Shown one piece after another: positions 45,901-60,900 of a DNA stretch of 64,000 bases. The notes under the pieces are model-generated. The model made no database searches. It worked only from the letters and a program-made list of their open reading frames with translations, and was not told the origin of the DNA. Both the position numbers and the translations under genes were made by a program. Numbering within the stretch: the first letter of the stretch is position 1; the number at the start of each line of letters is the position of its first letter. The stretch is from Chamaea fasciata (taxonomy: Eukaryota > Chordata > Aves > Passeriformes > Sylviidae): NCBI GenBank assembly GCA_029207755.1, contig JARCOQ010000005.1, positions 53,967,563 to 54,031,562 on the forward strand, written 5' to 3'.

Positions 45901-48900
45901 TAGTTGGCTTTTCACTGATGGGCAAAACCCTATGTGAAGTAGATCTACAGTGTTTCTGTGCCAGAAGGGGGAAAATGCAGGCAGTGAAGGGTCTCAGTTC
46001 ACCACAGTGCCACAAATCTGGTAGTAATCGGGGGGGACATCAGCATTTTTAACTCTTCCTTTCTCTTCTGGCCATCATGCTCTAGTAAAGCCAGGTCTGG
46101 TCACGTTGCTGTGGAAAAAAGGACTGGTTTCTTTCCTCCATAGCGTGAAGACCAATAAAAGCTTTAAGTACAGGAGCACAAAAGAAGTGTCTACCAAGCT
46201 ATGAAGATTTTGTGCCTGGGTTAGGTTTGTCTGTAGTGGGTTTTCTGACACATTAGTTAGAAGGGCTGAGAATGTTCAAGATCTTCTCTTTTCTCTAGAA
46301 AGATGTCTTGAAAATAATTCCAGTGATATTTAGATTAGTATCCCTTGCTGTACCACTCACAGCTTTTAGATAGAAAGTAGAAGAATGCTTAAAAATGCTG
46401 GGCAAACAGCCAGCTTGTGTCATCATTCAGCTTAGCTCAAGAGTCACTGGTAGATGAATCTCAAATATTTTTTTTCCATCCCCATTGGAATGAAGACTGT
46501 GCTAAAAACAAAACTTGTTTCAGCTCTCCCTGGAGCAGAGATCTTGGTTCAGTTTCTCTGGTGAAAAACTGGACTTTTGGAAATTAAATCCTGAATCCAC
46601 TGAAGTCAGTAGGACCAGCATTTTACCTCCTCTGTGTCTTCCCATGATGAAACTTCCTTGGGAGAAGGTGATTACTGTAATTTGTGACACAGCTGAAGTA
46701 ACACCTTTTGGGGAGTGGGGATGTGCTGGCATAAACTTGGCATAAGCACAGCCTCAGAGCTCTGTGCATTTATAGAGTGGGGTGGAATATCAATGTCAAA
46801 TCAATTCCAAATGAAATCCTGTGCACTGGAGATGATGCACACAGAAATAGCTTCTCGATTGTGGACATCTGTCATAAATTTCAGCTGTTCAGTATTATTT
46901 CAGGATATGTTTGGAATGTCAGAATTTCAAAGAATATGGAGATCTGTCTTCTGAGGAGTCCCAGCCACAAACATAGCCCAAAAACCACAGGAAAAATATC
47001 TGCTGGCTGAAGATGTTGGTTGTTTTTCACCCGCCACATTTTACAACCTGATTTTATTAATGGTATCTCAGTGGACAATCTATCAATCAAATCCCAAGCA
47101 AATGTTTGAAACAAGTTCAATCCAAATTTTTGTCACACCTGTGCAGATGAAAGACACATTCTGAGGAGAAGGGTGAAACAATTGATGTAATGAGTGGTTG
47201 TGGCAGTAAAATCAATTTGAATCCTGGGCCTGGGCTCACGCTGCTCCCATGGATCCTGTGGCTCTCATGATTCTCAGGGAAGCTTTAATGCCTTCAGAGT
47301 GGCCTGGTCAGGACATAGCAAAAAAGCTGCAGAGCTCTGGAATCATCCTGATCTCTCTGTGTGGCAAAAATGTGTGGGAAAAGATCAGTGACAATCTCCA
47401 CTTACGTCTATTTCACTTCAGTAGTTCACTTCCTATTTCTCTCACTCATTTTTGATTTCTGCTGCTCCTTCCTTCTGTACCTCTGCAGTGTGGGATGGGT
47501 AGGAGGACAAGCTCTAACTGCTGCTTGGATTTTAAATATACAAAAGAAATAATGCAGCAGGTATTGAAACAAGGAAAGCAGAAAAACCTGGAGTGATGCA
47601 GAGAACTCATTTAGACAAATTCATGGTGGTGTTAACATAGATAATAAGATTTAGACTTTTAAAATAATTCTATGGAATATTTTCTGAGAAGGTATTTTGG
47701 TTTAATCTTCTGGTTTTTAAAGTGGTCAGTAAAAAGAGGTCAAACTTCCCTTAAATTAGAAAAATCCTTTTTTCCCAAATATCTTAGCTCCCCTTTCTGT
47801 GCCAGTTTATTTTTGTCCTTAAAAAAAAAAATAGGGGAAGAATAGAAAGGAGATAGACGGGGTAAAAGATTTGTTGTTGATTTCCTTTTAAACTTGATTT
47901 CGTTTATTGGTGGAAAGATTAAAAGCATGTTTTAAAAAGAAAGAATAGAAATATATTTCTTTCAATGATTTTTAAATGACTAAAACTCGATATATTTGAA
48001 TAAAGCATTTTGTTGAACATCAGAAAACTGAACTATTCCTGTATCAACATTTTACTGCTAATTCCCCTTGTCTGTGATATTCCAAACCATTTCTCTTGTT
48101 CTGATCTCTACTGATTCTCTATCTGTTTCTCATCTTGTCATTTCTTGTTTGTTTTAACCCTGTTTCAAAGTACAAAACTTAAGAGGCAGCATAAAGAAAC
48201 TTGCAACATTTTGGTACATCCCTGTTGTTTGGAAAGGTTTTCTGTTTATAGTATGACCTAAAATATCGTATTAGAGGAGAAGAAGGAGGTTTATCAAATT
48301 GTTGAAGCAATTTAAGAATTTTGTGAGGTGAATATGTAAACCCCTACTCTGTTACTCAGTATGATATGTAGTGTTTTGCATACTGGCACAGATATTTCCA
48401 GGGAATTCAAAGAAAGTGAACATATAGAAACTATCTCTTAAGGATATGTAATGTGTTCTTTGAGTTTGCTATGGAGAAGCGTAATTTCAAAAGTCAATAC
48501 GTTATTCTAGACATTGCTCTGTTCTTCTCAAGATGTCTTTTTTAAGTTATACCCAACACTTCCTACATACATAGTTTCACTTGCAGTTTCCCTCCACTGT
48601 CAATTAAACCTTATGCACAGACATGCTTTGTGAGTCACATTTCCACAGTAACAGGGAAGACAAAAGCAAGTCTGGGGGCTAGGTAGCACAGCTTTTATCA
48701 CAGTTACCTTCTGAGGAGTTTTAACAGCCTGTAAAATGTACTGTTACTTTTCCTTTCATTTCCGGCAACTCAGTGCCCTGAAATGTTTTTCACCTTGCTG
48801 TGCAACAGATTATGACAGCAGAGCACAGCACACTCTCCATTCTTTCCCCCATAAGAGGCCTTCCATGCATCTTTGACCCTTTAGGGCACACAGGGATCCT

Positions 48901-51900
48901 AAGGATAACCTTGTGGAAAGAAACACTCAGATGCTGGCTGTGTGAAACAAAGATCCAGGCTCTACCAGGCCCATGAGCTGCAGCTTCCCCATTTCTCTTC
49001 AAATCCTTGGCTGTGGAAACTCAGCTATGTTGCCAGTCCCAGTGTTGAACCACTTGCAAGTATGGAAGAGGCTGATCCACGCTCCTGGGATGGGGGAAGG
49101 AGCTTTGCATCGTTCTGGGCATAAACGGCTTTATCATGGTATTTAGTGTCTTTCATCCTGCAAGTCATATTTTCTCTTTTTCCTGGATCACCACGCTGCT
49201 CTGCACTACAATCTTCCCTCATTCTAAGCTCTGTATCCCTGCCAATTCAAACCAGCCAGTTTCATGACTAAGATTTCTACCAAGCCTCAGATTTATCCAT
49301 TTTGGGTTGAAGCCCCTTATGCTGCTATGATGAATTTACCATCCCTTTAAAACAGATATCATCGTAACTATTGCTTTATAGGTTGAATGTTCTAACTTGT
49401 CTCAGATAATTAAAATTTTATGTTTATCTGAATCCAAGATATTCAAATAGACTCAGCTTGTGACCAGGGGCAGTTGGAGGGAAAATACAGTGTTGTTTAT
49501 CTAAGATTTCTCTAAAGCCCTGTCCAAAGCATGGAAGAATATGATGACTATAAATTAGTTTCTTAAGCTTTCTAGTCCTGCTGAAGGGGAGAATAGTCTT
49601 ATGCATAGGTTTCCTTCTGCAGTTCCATGTCTACATGACGTGAAACTCTTGAACTGACAGCTTGATTTAGGAACAGACATCTGTACGATTCTTGTCTCCT
49701 TAGGTCTTGAATTATTAAGGGTAATAATTTATTATACTAATTCTACTTAGCAAGTTGGTAGATTGGAACTGCATTTTTTTTCTCTTTGTAAATACCTAGA
49801 ATCCTGAGACATGAAAATATTTAGACTAGGGATCCTTCCAGCATCCAAAAACATGGGATATTTGTAGAGAAAAGGCATTTAAGTGAACAGTTTCTTTTCT
49901 AGGGGCATAATTAAAACTGTAGCTCTGTCATTTGGCTCCTCTGGGCTGCAGGACACCAGGCTTTGCAGAAGGCTTTCCGTAGTTGTCAGGGGATACAGTT
50001 TAATTAATCTGGGAACTAATCTCCCAAAGTGCTGAGCAACTTCAGCCACTGTACTGTACATAGCAGTGGCAGATTTTTAAGGAGAATTAGGTAACTTCTC
50101 AGAGTTTTTTAATTCGATTGGATGTGGTGCATTGGCAACTCTGAATATCCCAGTAGCTTTAAAAGGGTGAGCTTAGAGTGCCAGCTCTCAGTCCCTGGCA
50201 GCTTTCAGTACTGACTCCATAGGTAATTTTGATGTCACTGCTGGAAGCTGTAGCTACATCTCCTTCCCTGGAGTGCTGCCAATGGTTTCCAAAGCTTCAA
50301 CATTCAGTGGAGGAAGAAAATTTTATGTGGGAGCACCAATCCCTTCTGTAGTGTTTCCTTTGCTCTTTGCACCTGTTGAGCTTCCTGTCTTTCATCTTGC
50401 TGGAGCTACACTCATTGCCTCTGGTGTGCAGTAGCTGCTTCGCTTTAGGTTTTCTTTTCCCTTGCCATCCCTCCCCCTGGCTGGATTCAAGCATGCCTTA
50501 TTGTTCTTCTGACTTGGTGGTGGTGCAATGTCCATTTCCTGGCACAGGAGGTTTGCCCTGTCAGTGTGTGAATTTTAGGGCTGGCTGTGGAAAACTGTGA
50601 GGAAGAGCAGCTAAAGGGACTCTTGCACACCATGTGCAAGACTGGATAGATCTGTGTTCACTTGGCAAGGGATGCTGCTGGATTCTCTTAAACATTTGAA
50701 TGCTGCATTTGTTTTGAAAGCAGACAATATTTTGGTGAAAGATGCTGCAGACATTTATATTGTCAGTGTAGGCTACATTCGCTCCAGCTTTACCAACTCT
50801 TCAAGACTGATGATGGAACAAGACTCCTTAAGATTTGAGGATATTGGTTTAAGTCCATTTTTGTAGCCAGTAGTCAATAAAATCCATCGGTTCCTCAACT
50901 TCTCTTGGTGATTTGTGTCAAACAAGCTCAGCTCTTACCATGTGATGAAAAACAGGTTTAAAAATTATAACTGTGGCAATGAAACAAAAACAGGAGGCTG
51001 TGCTTGGGATGCAGCAGAATCAAGAGCAGACATGGGAGAGTGGAAGTATGAGGCCCAGGATTTTAATTCCTCAACTGAACCGTGAAGCTCTAATACCATT
51101 TAAGACTGAACTTCTATTTATTTGATTGAGGCTGGAATTTGCTTAAAACCTACATGTGTGAAGGGATTTAATTAGCAGTGTATCTGATCCACAGTTGGGT
51201 TGGAGCATAGTACAGAGATCTGTGGCCTGTGCCACTTTCTAATTTTTGTTCTTTGTGGTCTTCTTTTGCAGTGGGAGGCATTTACACTGTGATCCAGACA
51301 AAAGCCAAAACTACGGCAGATGAATGGGGTGAAAACTATTTCCTGATTGGCCCCTATTTTGAACAGAATGTGAAGACTCAGGTAGAATTCTCTGAACCTC
51401 CAAACCCTGCAGTTAAGAAGGCAATGGACACCATGAAAAGCCAAGGGTGTCAGGTAAATCAGATGTGCTGCTGCTTCCCAGGGCAACAAATCTGACTCTG
51501 AGGAGATTAAAGTGTGGGTTAATGCTCTTGTCGTTCCACTTGACACAGCAGTCCTGGTCAATGTCACAATGGGAAAGGCTCCGAATCCACTGTTAGAACA
51601 GCAGAGTCAATTCATTAAAGGTTATTTTTGAGGAAGAACCAGTTCATCCAATTATGGGTTTTAACAGTCATTTATCTGCAAGGCTGCTTAATTGGATTAA
51701 TGACTTATTTATCTGGTCTCTAAGTACGGTGATATTTTAGTAGATATAATATGACCTTACTCTGAGCCCTTACATTTCACATTCTTGCATGGGAGTGAGA
51801 AGAGTGTTCCATTAGCTCTCAATTTTTCTAATATAGCATAATATTAAGCTGAAAACCAGTAAAGGACTTGACAAATGCACTGAGGTGACAAAGAATCCAC

Positions 51901-54900
51901 TTCCTCAGTTCAGTGCAACCAGCTGTCATTTCCCTGGGAAGAGAGGTTAAACCATGACACAAGAAGTGGATTCATCTCCCTTTCCAATATGGTTTTTAAC
52001 CAGTGTTTTCTGTGTGATCTCATAGCCTGAGACTCAGTTTCTCCAACGATGAAGTAGGAATAAACTTCTTCCTATGAAAGATTATCTGCTAAAAGAAATA
52101 GATTATCTGCTGTGTTGATAGGCAGTTATTAAGCTGGAAGCAGATTTGGTTACCTGAAAATGGGTGGAAGGTAATTCATGCTAAATTTGACCTCCTTTCT
52201 TGAAGTCCTCATCAGAGATGTAGAACTTGCCTACACTCTGACTCAGTGTTGAGTCCCTCAGAGATGCCAGTTTCCAGGAGGAAAAATTGTCTGCTCATAA
52301 CGTGTGCTGAACAGATGTGGAAAGCATCGAGGGGCAGCAGCAGGGCAGCATTCTTACTGTTGCTGAGGGGATTGACACACTTCAGTGTAGAAATTCCTAA
52401 AGTTCTTGGGCTGCCACCAGCTGTGGCACTGGCAATGTGTTGTCTCTCTTTGGAAGAGCAGTTGTGCTGTTCTTAGGATCTAATGCCCTGATTGCAGATG
52501 TCTTTTGTTGGATGAGTATGTGCCACAGCCTGGGAGAGTGTTGGGGACACTGACATGATGTTCACATTGTACAGGCTCAGACTGAAAGGTCCAATCTGCC
52601 ATTTCTTATCTTTATCAGATTTTCATAGATGATTAATCGAGTTTTCTGTGTTGCCTCTGTAACAGGCCTTTATCTGGAAAACAGCTAAAGACTTCTGGAG
52701 CAAGTTGATTGCAATTCTTTATGTTGCTCCAGCAATGCATCCAATTTAATCAGCCACCTCTGCCAGCCCAACATGTGCATGGTGCTGCTGGAGTATTCAT
52801 ATACAGCAGCAAATCTGTCCCAGGCACGTCAAATACAGCTTTGATCTCCAATAATGACGCTCTAGTTTCCAGGAGCTGCACTTATCCTATTAACATTTAT
52901 GTCTGGATTTTGCTTATGCATCACAATGCATGATTTTAAACCAGGGGACCTAGGAATTCTTCCAAGCTCCTCCAGTCAGGTGTGTTCCTTGCCGCAACCT
53001 GAGCACATATTTAGATGAAGTCTGGGTTCCCTGCTTTTTTACCTCGTTTTCCTGAATGGCAAATCTGGGCAGTCTGAAACAAATACATGAGGAGTGAAAA
53101 GGGGCAAACCTGTCTTTTTTAGGCCTTGTTCTTTTTGTGAAAACAGGGCAAGAGCTTTTATCTTATTTGTCTTCAAGTCCTGACCTCTCTTCATCTCATT
53201 GTAGCATCAGAGGTTCAACCCCTGAGGTCTCAGCTGTTTTGATGGCAGATTTAATGTGAAATAATTTGACTTTACAGACTGTAGTGTGGGCCCAGCTGGG
53301 TTGGGCAGGCCTATGAGCACAGTGAAGTTGTAAATACTCTTAGAAATGTTTAACTATGCTAATGGAGACAAAGCAGGAAAGCTGCATTTTTAGCCTGATG
53401 TGATTTTAGGTATTGAGATACCTTCTGACGGATCCTTCCACTCTTCCAAATGGAAGTGGAATCCTTCCCCTCTGTGCTGCTTGGGAAGAAGGAAAAAATG
53501 TCAGGGTAGATGCAGGCACCAATCATCAGTCCTAAAAAACCTCTCCCCAGTAACCTAGCATGAATAGCAAAAGACTGGAGACAAATATGAGTGAAAGAAA
53601 ATAATAATTTTAAAATAAGGACAGAAGTGGCATAGATACTTCAATACGAAGACTTCATTATTCAAGCAAGTGCAGTCTTCCTAACCTTTTTTTTTTTTTT
53701 TCATGGAAAAGAAGTTAATATTGCAATGGAAATCTAAAATGAAAGTCTTAAAAATAAATTGTTCCTAAGGATTATAGTTTCCTTTGTTTCATTATTACTC
53801 CATGTATTTTGCAAGGAAAACTGCAAGTCCTGGGTGAGTAAGACTGTGAACACACATTCTTTGTGTGAAGTACTTCAGATTTGATGGTGGAAGATCCTTG
53901 TGCTAACTGGCCTTTACATTCAGTTTAACATTTTCTTTCTATCCTTCTTATCCTTACCTCTTTTCCATAGGTCTTTTTTGGAAGGTGGCTGATAGAGGGC
54001 AGCCCATATGTCTTACTGTTTGATATAGGATCAGCAGCTTGGAACCTGGACAAGTGGAAAGGTGAATTTTGGGAAGTCAGCAACATAGGGATCCCTTTTC
54101 ATGACCAAGAAGCCAACGATGCTGTGATTTTTGGATCATTAACAGCCTGGTTTTTGAAAGAGGTACAGTTTTTAAATCTAGAGATTTGCAGACCAAAACC
54201 ACATTGGGTTGTGGTTCCTATTCTCCAGTTTGAAAACTAAGATTTTTAGGAAGTTGATTTCAACGTCGATCAAATTTCTATCTACAACTTAAACGTTGAG
54301 TGGTCCTATAAATATGTTTATCCAGAAGAAGGGCACTGGGGCTGCCCAGTGTGGAGTCTGAGTGACTGTGCCTGCTAGAACCCTCAGACACTCTAGAAAG
54401 GAGTCTCTTCTGAGGCACTAGAGAGGTACATGTTTTTCTTGGGCTAAGGATTAAGGCTGATGGAAATTAAGGCATATGCCCACTTAAAATTGTACTGTTT
54501 TGTCACAAGGAAAGCAAGCACACAGAAAACCTAAAAAATTGTTTTCTGGGGCTGGGATGATGGACAGGATAAATCATGTTTCATGTATTTCTTCCTATTT
54601 TCAGCTTTCCTGTCAGTTTGATGACAAGCCAAATATAATTGCCCACTTCCACGAGTGGCAGGCAGGAGTGGGTTTAATCCTGTCTCGATCACAGAAACTT
54701 CCCGTCGCCACAATTTTTACTACCCATGCGACCCTGCTTGGGAGATACTTGTGTGCAGCCAGTATTGACTTTTACAACAATCTGGACCAGGTAAGAGACG
54801 TTTTTCTCATTTTTCTCTGGTTGTTTTAGCTAATCATCTCTTTGCTCCCTTTCTGTTTACCGTGTTACATTATTTATTGTGTTTTCTGTCATGTGTGGTC

Positions 54901-57900
54901 AGTTATGACTGACCCACAGCTGGCTGTTGATTCCAGAGCATGAGAAATGGTATTTGTAAGATCATGAGGTGTCTAGGAATGAGTGCCTTTGTGTCATTTG
55001 ACAGGGCTGAAAGCTCAGTGGAAACCTATTCAGCTCTAGCCAACATCTGACCCCTCAGGTGCAGCCTCACAACACTCTTTCTTAATGTAACTCCGTAGAA
55101 AAAATAACCAATAGCTCTCCTCTTGCAAAAAATACCCCAGAATTGCAGTGGATAATAGTTGCTTTGAGGTTTTTTTCCCCACAGCCTGCTTCTTAATTTT
55201 TACAAATCATAATAAGTCCTAGTTTCAAGCATTTCAGGTTAAGCCTAATCTGTAACTGGAAAATGTGGGGAGAATTTTCTGAGTTCAGAAGACCTATGTG
55301 TGTTTCTTGGAGTCTGTGTAAACTGTCTGTTGGTTTTGATTTTCACTGTTCTATTTCTGCTCAAAGATAACACAAACCAATGTTTAAAGGACCCAAATGT
55401 TTTTAGCACTGCCCTCATCGGGGTACTTTGCATTATCTGGGCTTTCTCATGTGGTCACAGACAAACCTGAATTCATGAGGTTTTTCCATTCCAGCCCATA
55501 GTGAAGGTGGAGATAGATATAAGAACCACATTGTTCATGCATTTCCTTGGCTAAAATCAGTGAAGAGAATTACATCAGTTGGATATTTGAGGCTTGACAC
55601 AGTTGGGAGCTGTGTCTTCCAAAGGCAAGGCCTAAGAAGTTGTGTGCTAGTGGCCTGACTCAGACACAGAGAATCATGGAATGCTTTGGGGTGTTTTTGG
55701 TAAACATCATCTCATTCCAACTCCTGTCATGGGCAGGGACACCTTCCATTATCCGAGGTTGCTCAGTGCCCCGTCCAACCTGGCCTTGGACACTTCCAGG
55801 GATGGGACAGCCACAGCTTCTCTGGGCAACCTGTGCTAGGGCCCCATCACCCTCACAGGGAACAATTTCTTCCTCGTATCAAATCTAAACCTCCTCTCTG
55901 TCAGTGTGAACCCATTCCCCCTTGTCCTGTCACTCCAAGCCCTTCTATATCATCTCTCCTAGACCCCTAAGTTAGTTATGGTTGTTAAGTGCATTAATAA
56001 GGGAGCATGAGTATCACAGTCCTGCTGTGTAGGAGTCCAGACATTCCTGCTCCCTCATAGTCTCTTTCTGTGTATATCTGCATAATATAAAATTGTTTGT
56101 TTTGATTCTGGTTAGTTCAGTGAGCTGCAAGCAGTCTGGCAAGTAGTCTGTTTTTTCTCAAAGCAACTTTTTTTTCTCTTCATAATAACTTTTGGGGGCC
56201 TCACCCTTGTCTGTGTACTCAAAAGAAAAGCTAATGATCTCACATCTGAGTGAACCTGAAGACTTTAACATATTTATAAACTAACCACAGTAGTAATATT
56301 TTTTTTTTTCTATTCACACATGACATGGACACCTTTGTGTGTGAAGGCACTGTCCATCTTGCAAAGCCTCACAAAACCCATTGGTAACCATCAGCTATGT
56401 CATCACAAATACAGAAATGTCTATTCAGATTTTATTCTAAGAATATGCAGAATGAAACATAAATATCAATTTCAAATATTACTCTAAATTGGTGTAAATC
56501 ATATTTAAAGGAAGAAAATTGTGGATTTCTAGGCCATCATGGTTTATACCTTCTGTGGGTTGACATTTAAAGGTACTAATAGAGGAAATTACGTCAAACT
56601 GTTGCACCATTGTTTAATATTTTTATAGGATGGTAAAACTCTTCCTGGAAAAGTTAAGTATCTTAGTGAGGGCTTCTTTGGCTGCAAAAAGATCACCTTG
56701 GCCCAAAAGTCAGTTGGGACACAAGAGGTTGATCTCAAATTGCATAATTAAATAACAGAGAGCTAGATCTTCAGGCATATTCTTGTTACCTTCTAGCAGC
56801 AAACTGTTTAGGTCAAGCAAGCAATTTGTCAGTGAAGAAGATTCTTTAGGGCTTCCTAAAGTTTAATCTTTGGAGGAAACAATATATTTTTTAGAGCATT
56901 TCACCCCCTTCTATGCCAAAGTAAAATAGCTGGGTTTCCTGTTTCAGTGCTATTGCATAAATGTTTTCCTCTGAAGTATAATTAAGCTCTCACGTTTGGC
57001 CACTGTTTCACAGCTAGAGCACAGTTCCCACCAGGCAGCAGCTGATGAGGCAGCAACTGCAGGATGTGTTGTGCCAGACGTCACAGAAAAATGGTTGCAG
57101 CACAGAACGAAAGCGTGTGGCCTTATTGCACCCAGACACAATCAGGCTTGTACAGCTCATACAGAGAAAAGAGGAAACCTCATGTCTTTGTTCTCAGTCC
57201 TCAACACAGTCCACAAAATGCTGACTTAGGATGCCTGGTTGACAGTTCTACAGCACCCACACAGTTCAGGACTCTCCCACTGCACTGTCAAACCATCCCC
57301 ATAGATAAGCAGATCTAGAAGATACAAGATCAGTAGAGTCCTGAACTGTAGGCTACCAAAACTCCCTACTTCATGAGCTGAGGGCACATGTCAGCCTGTA
57401 ATCTGTAAGAGGATATTTTCTATGGGGCTGCAAACCCAGTTAGCCTCGTAAAGGAGAGCTGTGGATGGCTGGAAATGGGAGGATAGTAATCATACTTACA
57501 TCATGGAAGTAAGACTGTAACGTTGTGCAAGTGCTGAGCTCTTCCTGAGCCATCTGCTCTTTGCCTCAGTCAGAGATGGGATCCTGGTCCTTAGGCAGCA
57601 TTACAGCTTAGCAGCTGGACATGGCACTCAGGGCTGTGTGGTAATTGATAAGGTGGTGATTGGTCAAAGGTTGGACTCGGTGATCTTGGAGGTCTTTTCC
57701 AACCTTAATGATTCTGTGGTTGAGGTTTGAGCTTATATAATTCTTATATTCTTACAGCTTTAACTCAGTTCTTCTGGACTGGCTAGAACTTATCAGCCTC
57801 TGCTCCAGTGAGAATTTGGGTGTTAAACTCTTAGCAGATGCTCAGGAGTACAGTGACCACCAGAAGTAACACTGTCGTGTTACTATTTAGTGCATATTTT

Positions 57901-60900
57901 ACTACCTAGATTCGCATTTAATTCACTCTCATCCTGGAGAAAGGAAGGGAGGGAAAACCAAAAGAACAAAACAGGGGGTGACATGTACAGTACCTGTCAG
58001 TATCTTTCTTTTTATTTACTTTTAATTATTTGAAGAATCCTGGGTAGATGACTGGGCCAGGGACTGCTCACTAAACCTATGGGTTACTGATTTAACCTCT
58101 TCCAAACTCAGCACTTTCTATTTTCAATAACAAGCAGGGTTTGTTATGAGTTTGATTCCCAAAAGAAGTTTAAGAACTTTTGTATGTCTAAATAGTCCAA
58201 CCAACAGGGCATTTTCCCATTGTCTCCATGTCTAATGTAGCTTTTGTAGCTTCTCCCTGGTGCATGAGATGGTTTGTTGCCAAGATAAACTGAATCAAAA
58301 TTGGTAAAAGTTAAGAATTTCTGTGAAAAAAAATCTCTGAGTTTGTGGAGCCTTTCTCTCTTCAGGAGGAATTGGCTTCTCAGCTGTAGATTGAGAATGT
58401 TAATCTGTTATTCTTTTCCCCATTGTTTAAGGGGGCTGATTCAGTTTTTAGTTTGTTTTGTGTGCGGATTTTTTGGTATCCTTTCATCCCTCTAGAGTTT
58501 TAAATAGACCAGCACCTTTCATAAATTGACTGAGACACTGATGATCCAGACAAGTTCCAAGGTGAATAGACTGCTCATTTTGGGAAATGAGTGAACCTGG
58601 AATTTCATATGAGAGGTCATTATCTGAAATTATTTTTGGGACCACTGGCCTGGCATCATGGAGAAGTTTGTATGGTTCAGCCTCTGATGCTTCTTACTGA
58701 AAAAACACTTTGAGTTTAATGGGAAAAGTGTTCTTACTAAGGAGAAGGAAGAAATGGTTAGTCATTGCCTTTTACCTTAGGTTGCCCTGCTGGTGTGTAA
58801 CACTTCTGTTTAGAACTTGGAACATTTTTATTCAGCTCATGCAGGTGCAGCTGAATCCCATTTGCAAAGTGATGGAAAATCCTGTCCCAAGAAGTCTAAA
58901 AGGAAAAGTAATAAAAATTCCAATGAAAATGAATAATCACGAGCTTTTTTTGCTGATAATATCTCACTCCATTTAGTGCTATACTGTCCAGTTTGTCACT
59001 GAGCTCACTGTTACACAAAGCTAATCCACTTTATCAGCAGAGCAGCTGATGGAAACCTGATTTAAGCCAGGAAATTTCATTCTCTTTTGGCCTGGCAGAG
59101 TTATGCCTGAATGAAAGTTCTCTTTGCACGAGGCAGCAGTCAATTGGAGGTAAATTTGGTGTAGGCTGGATCTTAAGGGAGTAGTTTTTACCTAATTCAG
59201 ACAGTGGCAGCCAGTGAGATTATGCTGGAAGCAAAAATGTTTCCATTCTGCCTTTTAGGAGGTAAGGAATTTGAACTTCAAACCAGTCTCTGACTGTTCC
59301 TTGGTCCTACAGAATCACTTTGAACTTGAGTGTACCAGTTTTAAAAGACCAAGAGAGATTATTTCTTTCCCTGTTTAAAATCCTCATGCATCAAACTTGT
59401 ACCTTTCATTTGAATTACAAAGTATTTACAGCTACATTAGCCACTCTTGAGGTAAGGTTTAAATGGTGAGGGTAGTCTGTATTTCTTCTGCAAAGGTGTC
59501 AAAATTTTTTTTAGGAAAATTACATATATTAATTCCAGTTTGGATATGTATTGGTTTAACTTCTGTTGGTTTTCACCATACTTTTTTTTTTCATTAGGAA
59601 AGCATAGCCTAATATCAGTATCTAGACATTCTTTGTAGACTGTGACAAATTATTTGTCTTTCTTTCAGACAAGTATTTAGATGGCTAACACAGTCCTTCC
59701 TCCTTTTCCACTCTCAAATGATTCTTGTGTTTTGGGAATACTTTGCAATTGGTCTTTATAATTTTGAAGTAGGAATGGCTGATTTGGATTTACTACTTCA
59801 GTGACTGTTTCCAGAAGAAATTTAACTGCTTAATATTCTCTTCTTTTTCATTTGAAGTCCATCTTAGCTGTCTTAAACAGAATGTCATGCTGGGAGGTTC
59901 AGTGATTACCAGCTGTGCCCCCTAACATGTTGAATTTTAAGACATGAATGAGATGTTATGCTCATTACATGGATCCATAGAAAAGAGAAACGAACCAAAA
60001 CTTTGCCTTAGAGTTGCACTGCAGCAAATGCAATTTTTACTCCAGAGCATTACACTTGTGGAACATCTTCCTCTTTTGCTTTGAAATTAGAGTGGCCTTA
60101 TAAAGGAGTCATTTCCCCTTCTAATCCTTGCCATCTTTTAAATTCTAACAATCTGCTTGGTTTCTACCAGTCAGGGAAGGAGAGGATCCTCAAATAAATT
60201 TACAGGGAAGTGGATATTGAAGTTGGTCTTTAAGTATCACTGAAGTTGCTGGACTCAAGGATCTTAAGAGCCTCTTCTACCCTAAAGGGTTCTGTAAACT
60301 GTTCATCTGACTTAGATTTTTTTTTCCTCTTGATGCAGCTGTGATCTATGGCTTTGCTAGTGTTCCCATTTGCTGATAGCAGCAAACAAACAAAAGCAGG
60401 CGTGACGCATTTCACGGGTATCTCACTTTGCTCTGGCTGGACACAAAGGATATGGAACAGAGTTCACAGGCGTCTGAGCTGGGCTGGATAGAGAGCAGGG
60501 CTCAGTGTTGGGCAGGAACATTGGGTTGGGGATGAGGAGCTGCCCTGGTGTCCTGCTGGTTTCAACATATTGTCCCGTGCCCCACCGTGCCTCTAATTCT
60601 GGAGACTGTCAGAGCAGGCTCAGCTGTCTTTGCACAGGACTAGGTGGGTTAAATTTGTCCCCTGCACTGTCTCATCAATTAATTTTCATTTAACCTGCCC
60701 TTCAACTTGGCTAAGGCTCTTTTCTGAGGTTCCTTGTCTAGCCTGCTCGGAAGTGCACAGTTCTTATTCCACACTGAGGTCAAAAGTCAAGGTTTTGCTT
60801 TACTGATTGGTGCTGGAAGCTGCTGGAGAGTGAGAGCAAATGAAATGTGAGAACCCTGTGATCTCTGTTTGTACATTCTAGTGGATGTGGAACTGTGTAC

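Larger units (their letters stand above)
51454..53970 (+). other. GYS2: GYS2 intron 2 (2.5 kb)
   Basis: It contains an isolated 15-nt LTR-end match at 51,945, a possible MIR relic at about 52,008-52,070 and a 15-nt T run at 53,687-53,701. It ends CTCTTTTCCATAG. Confidence 0.85.

Noticed and set aside
50654..50866. 70-residue open frame in GYS2 intron 1 that looks somewhat protein-like
   Set aside because: I recognise no family, and its ends show no convincing splice sites. A conservation check would be needed before calling it.
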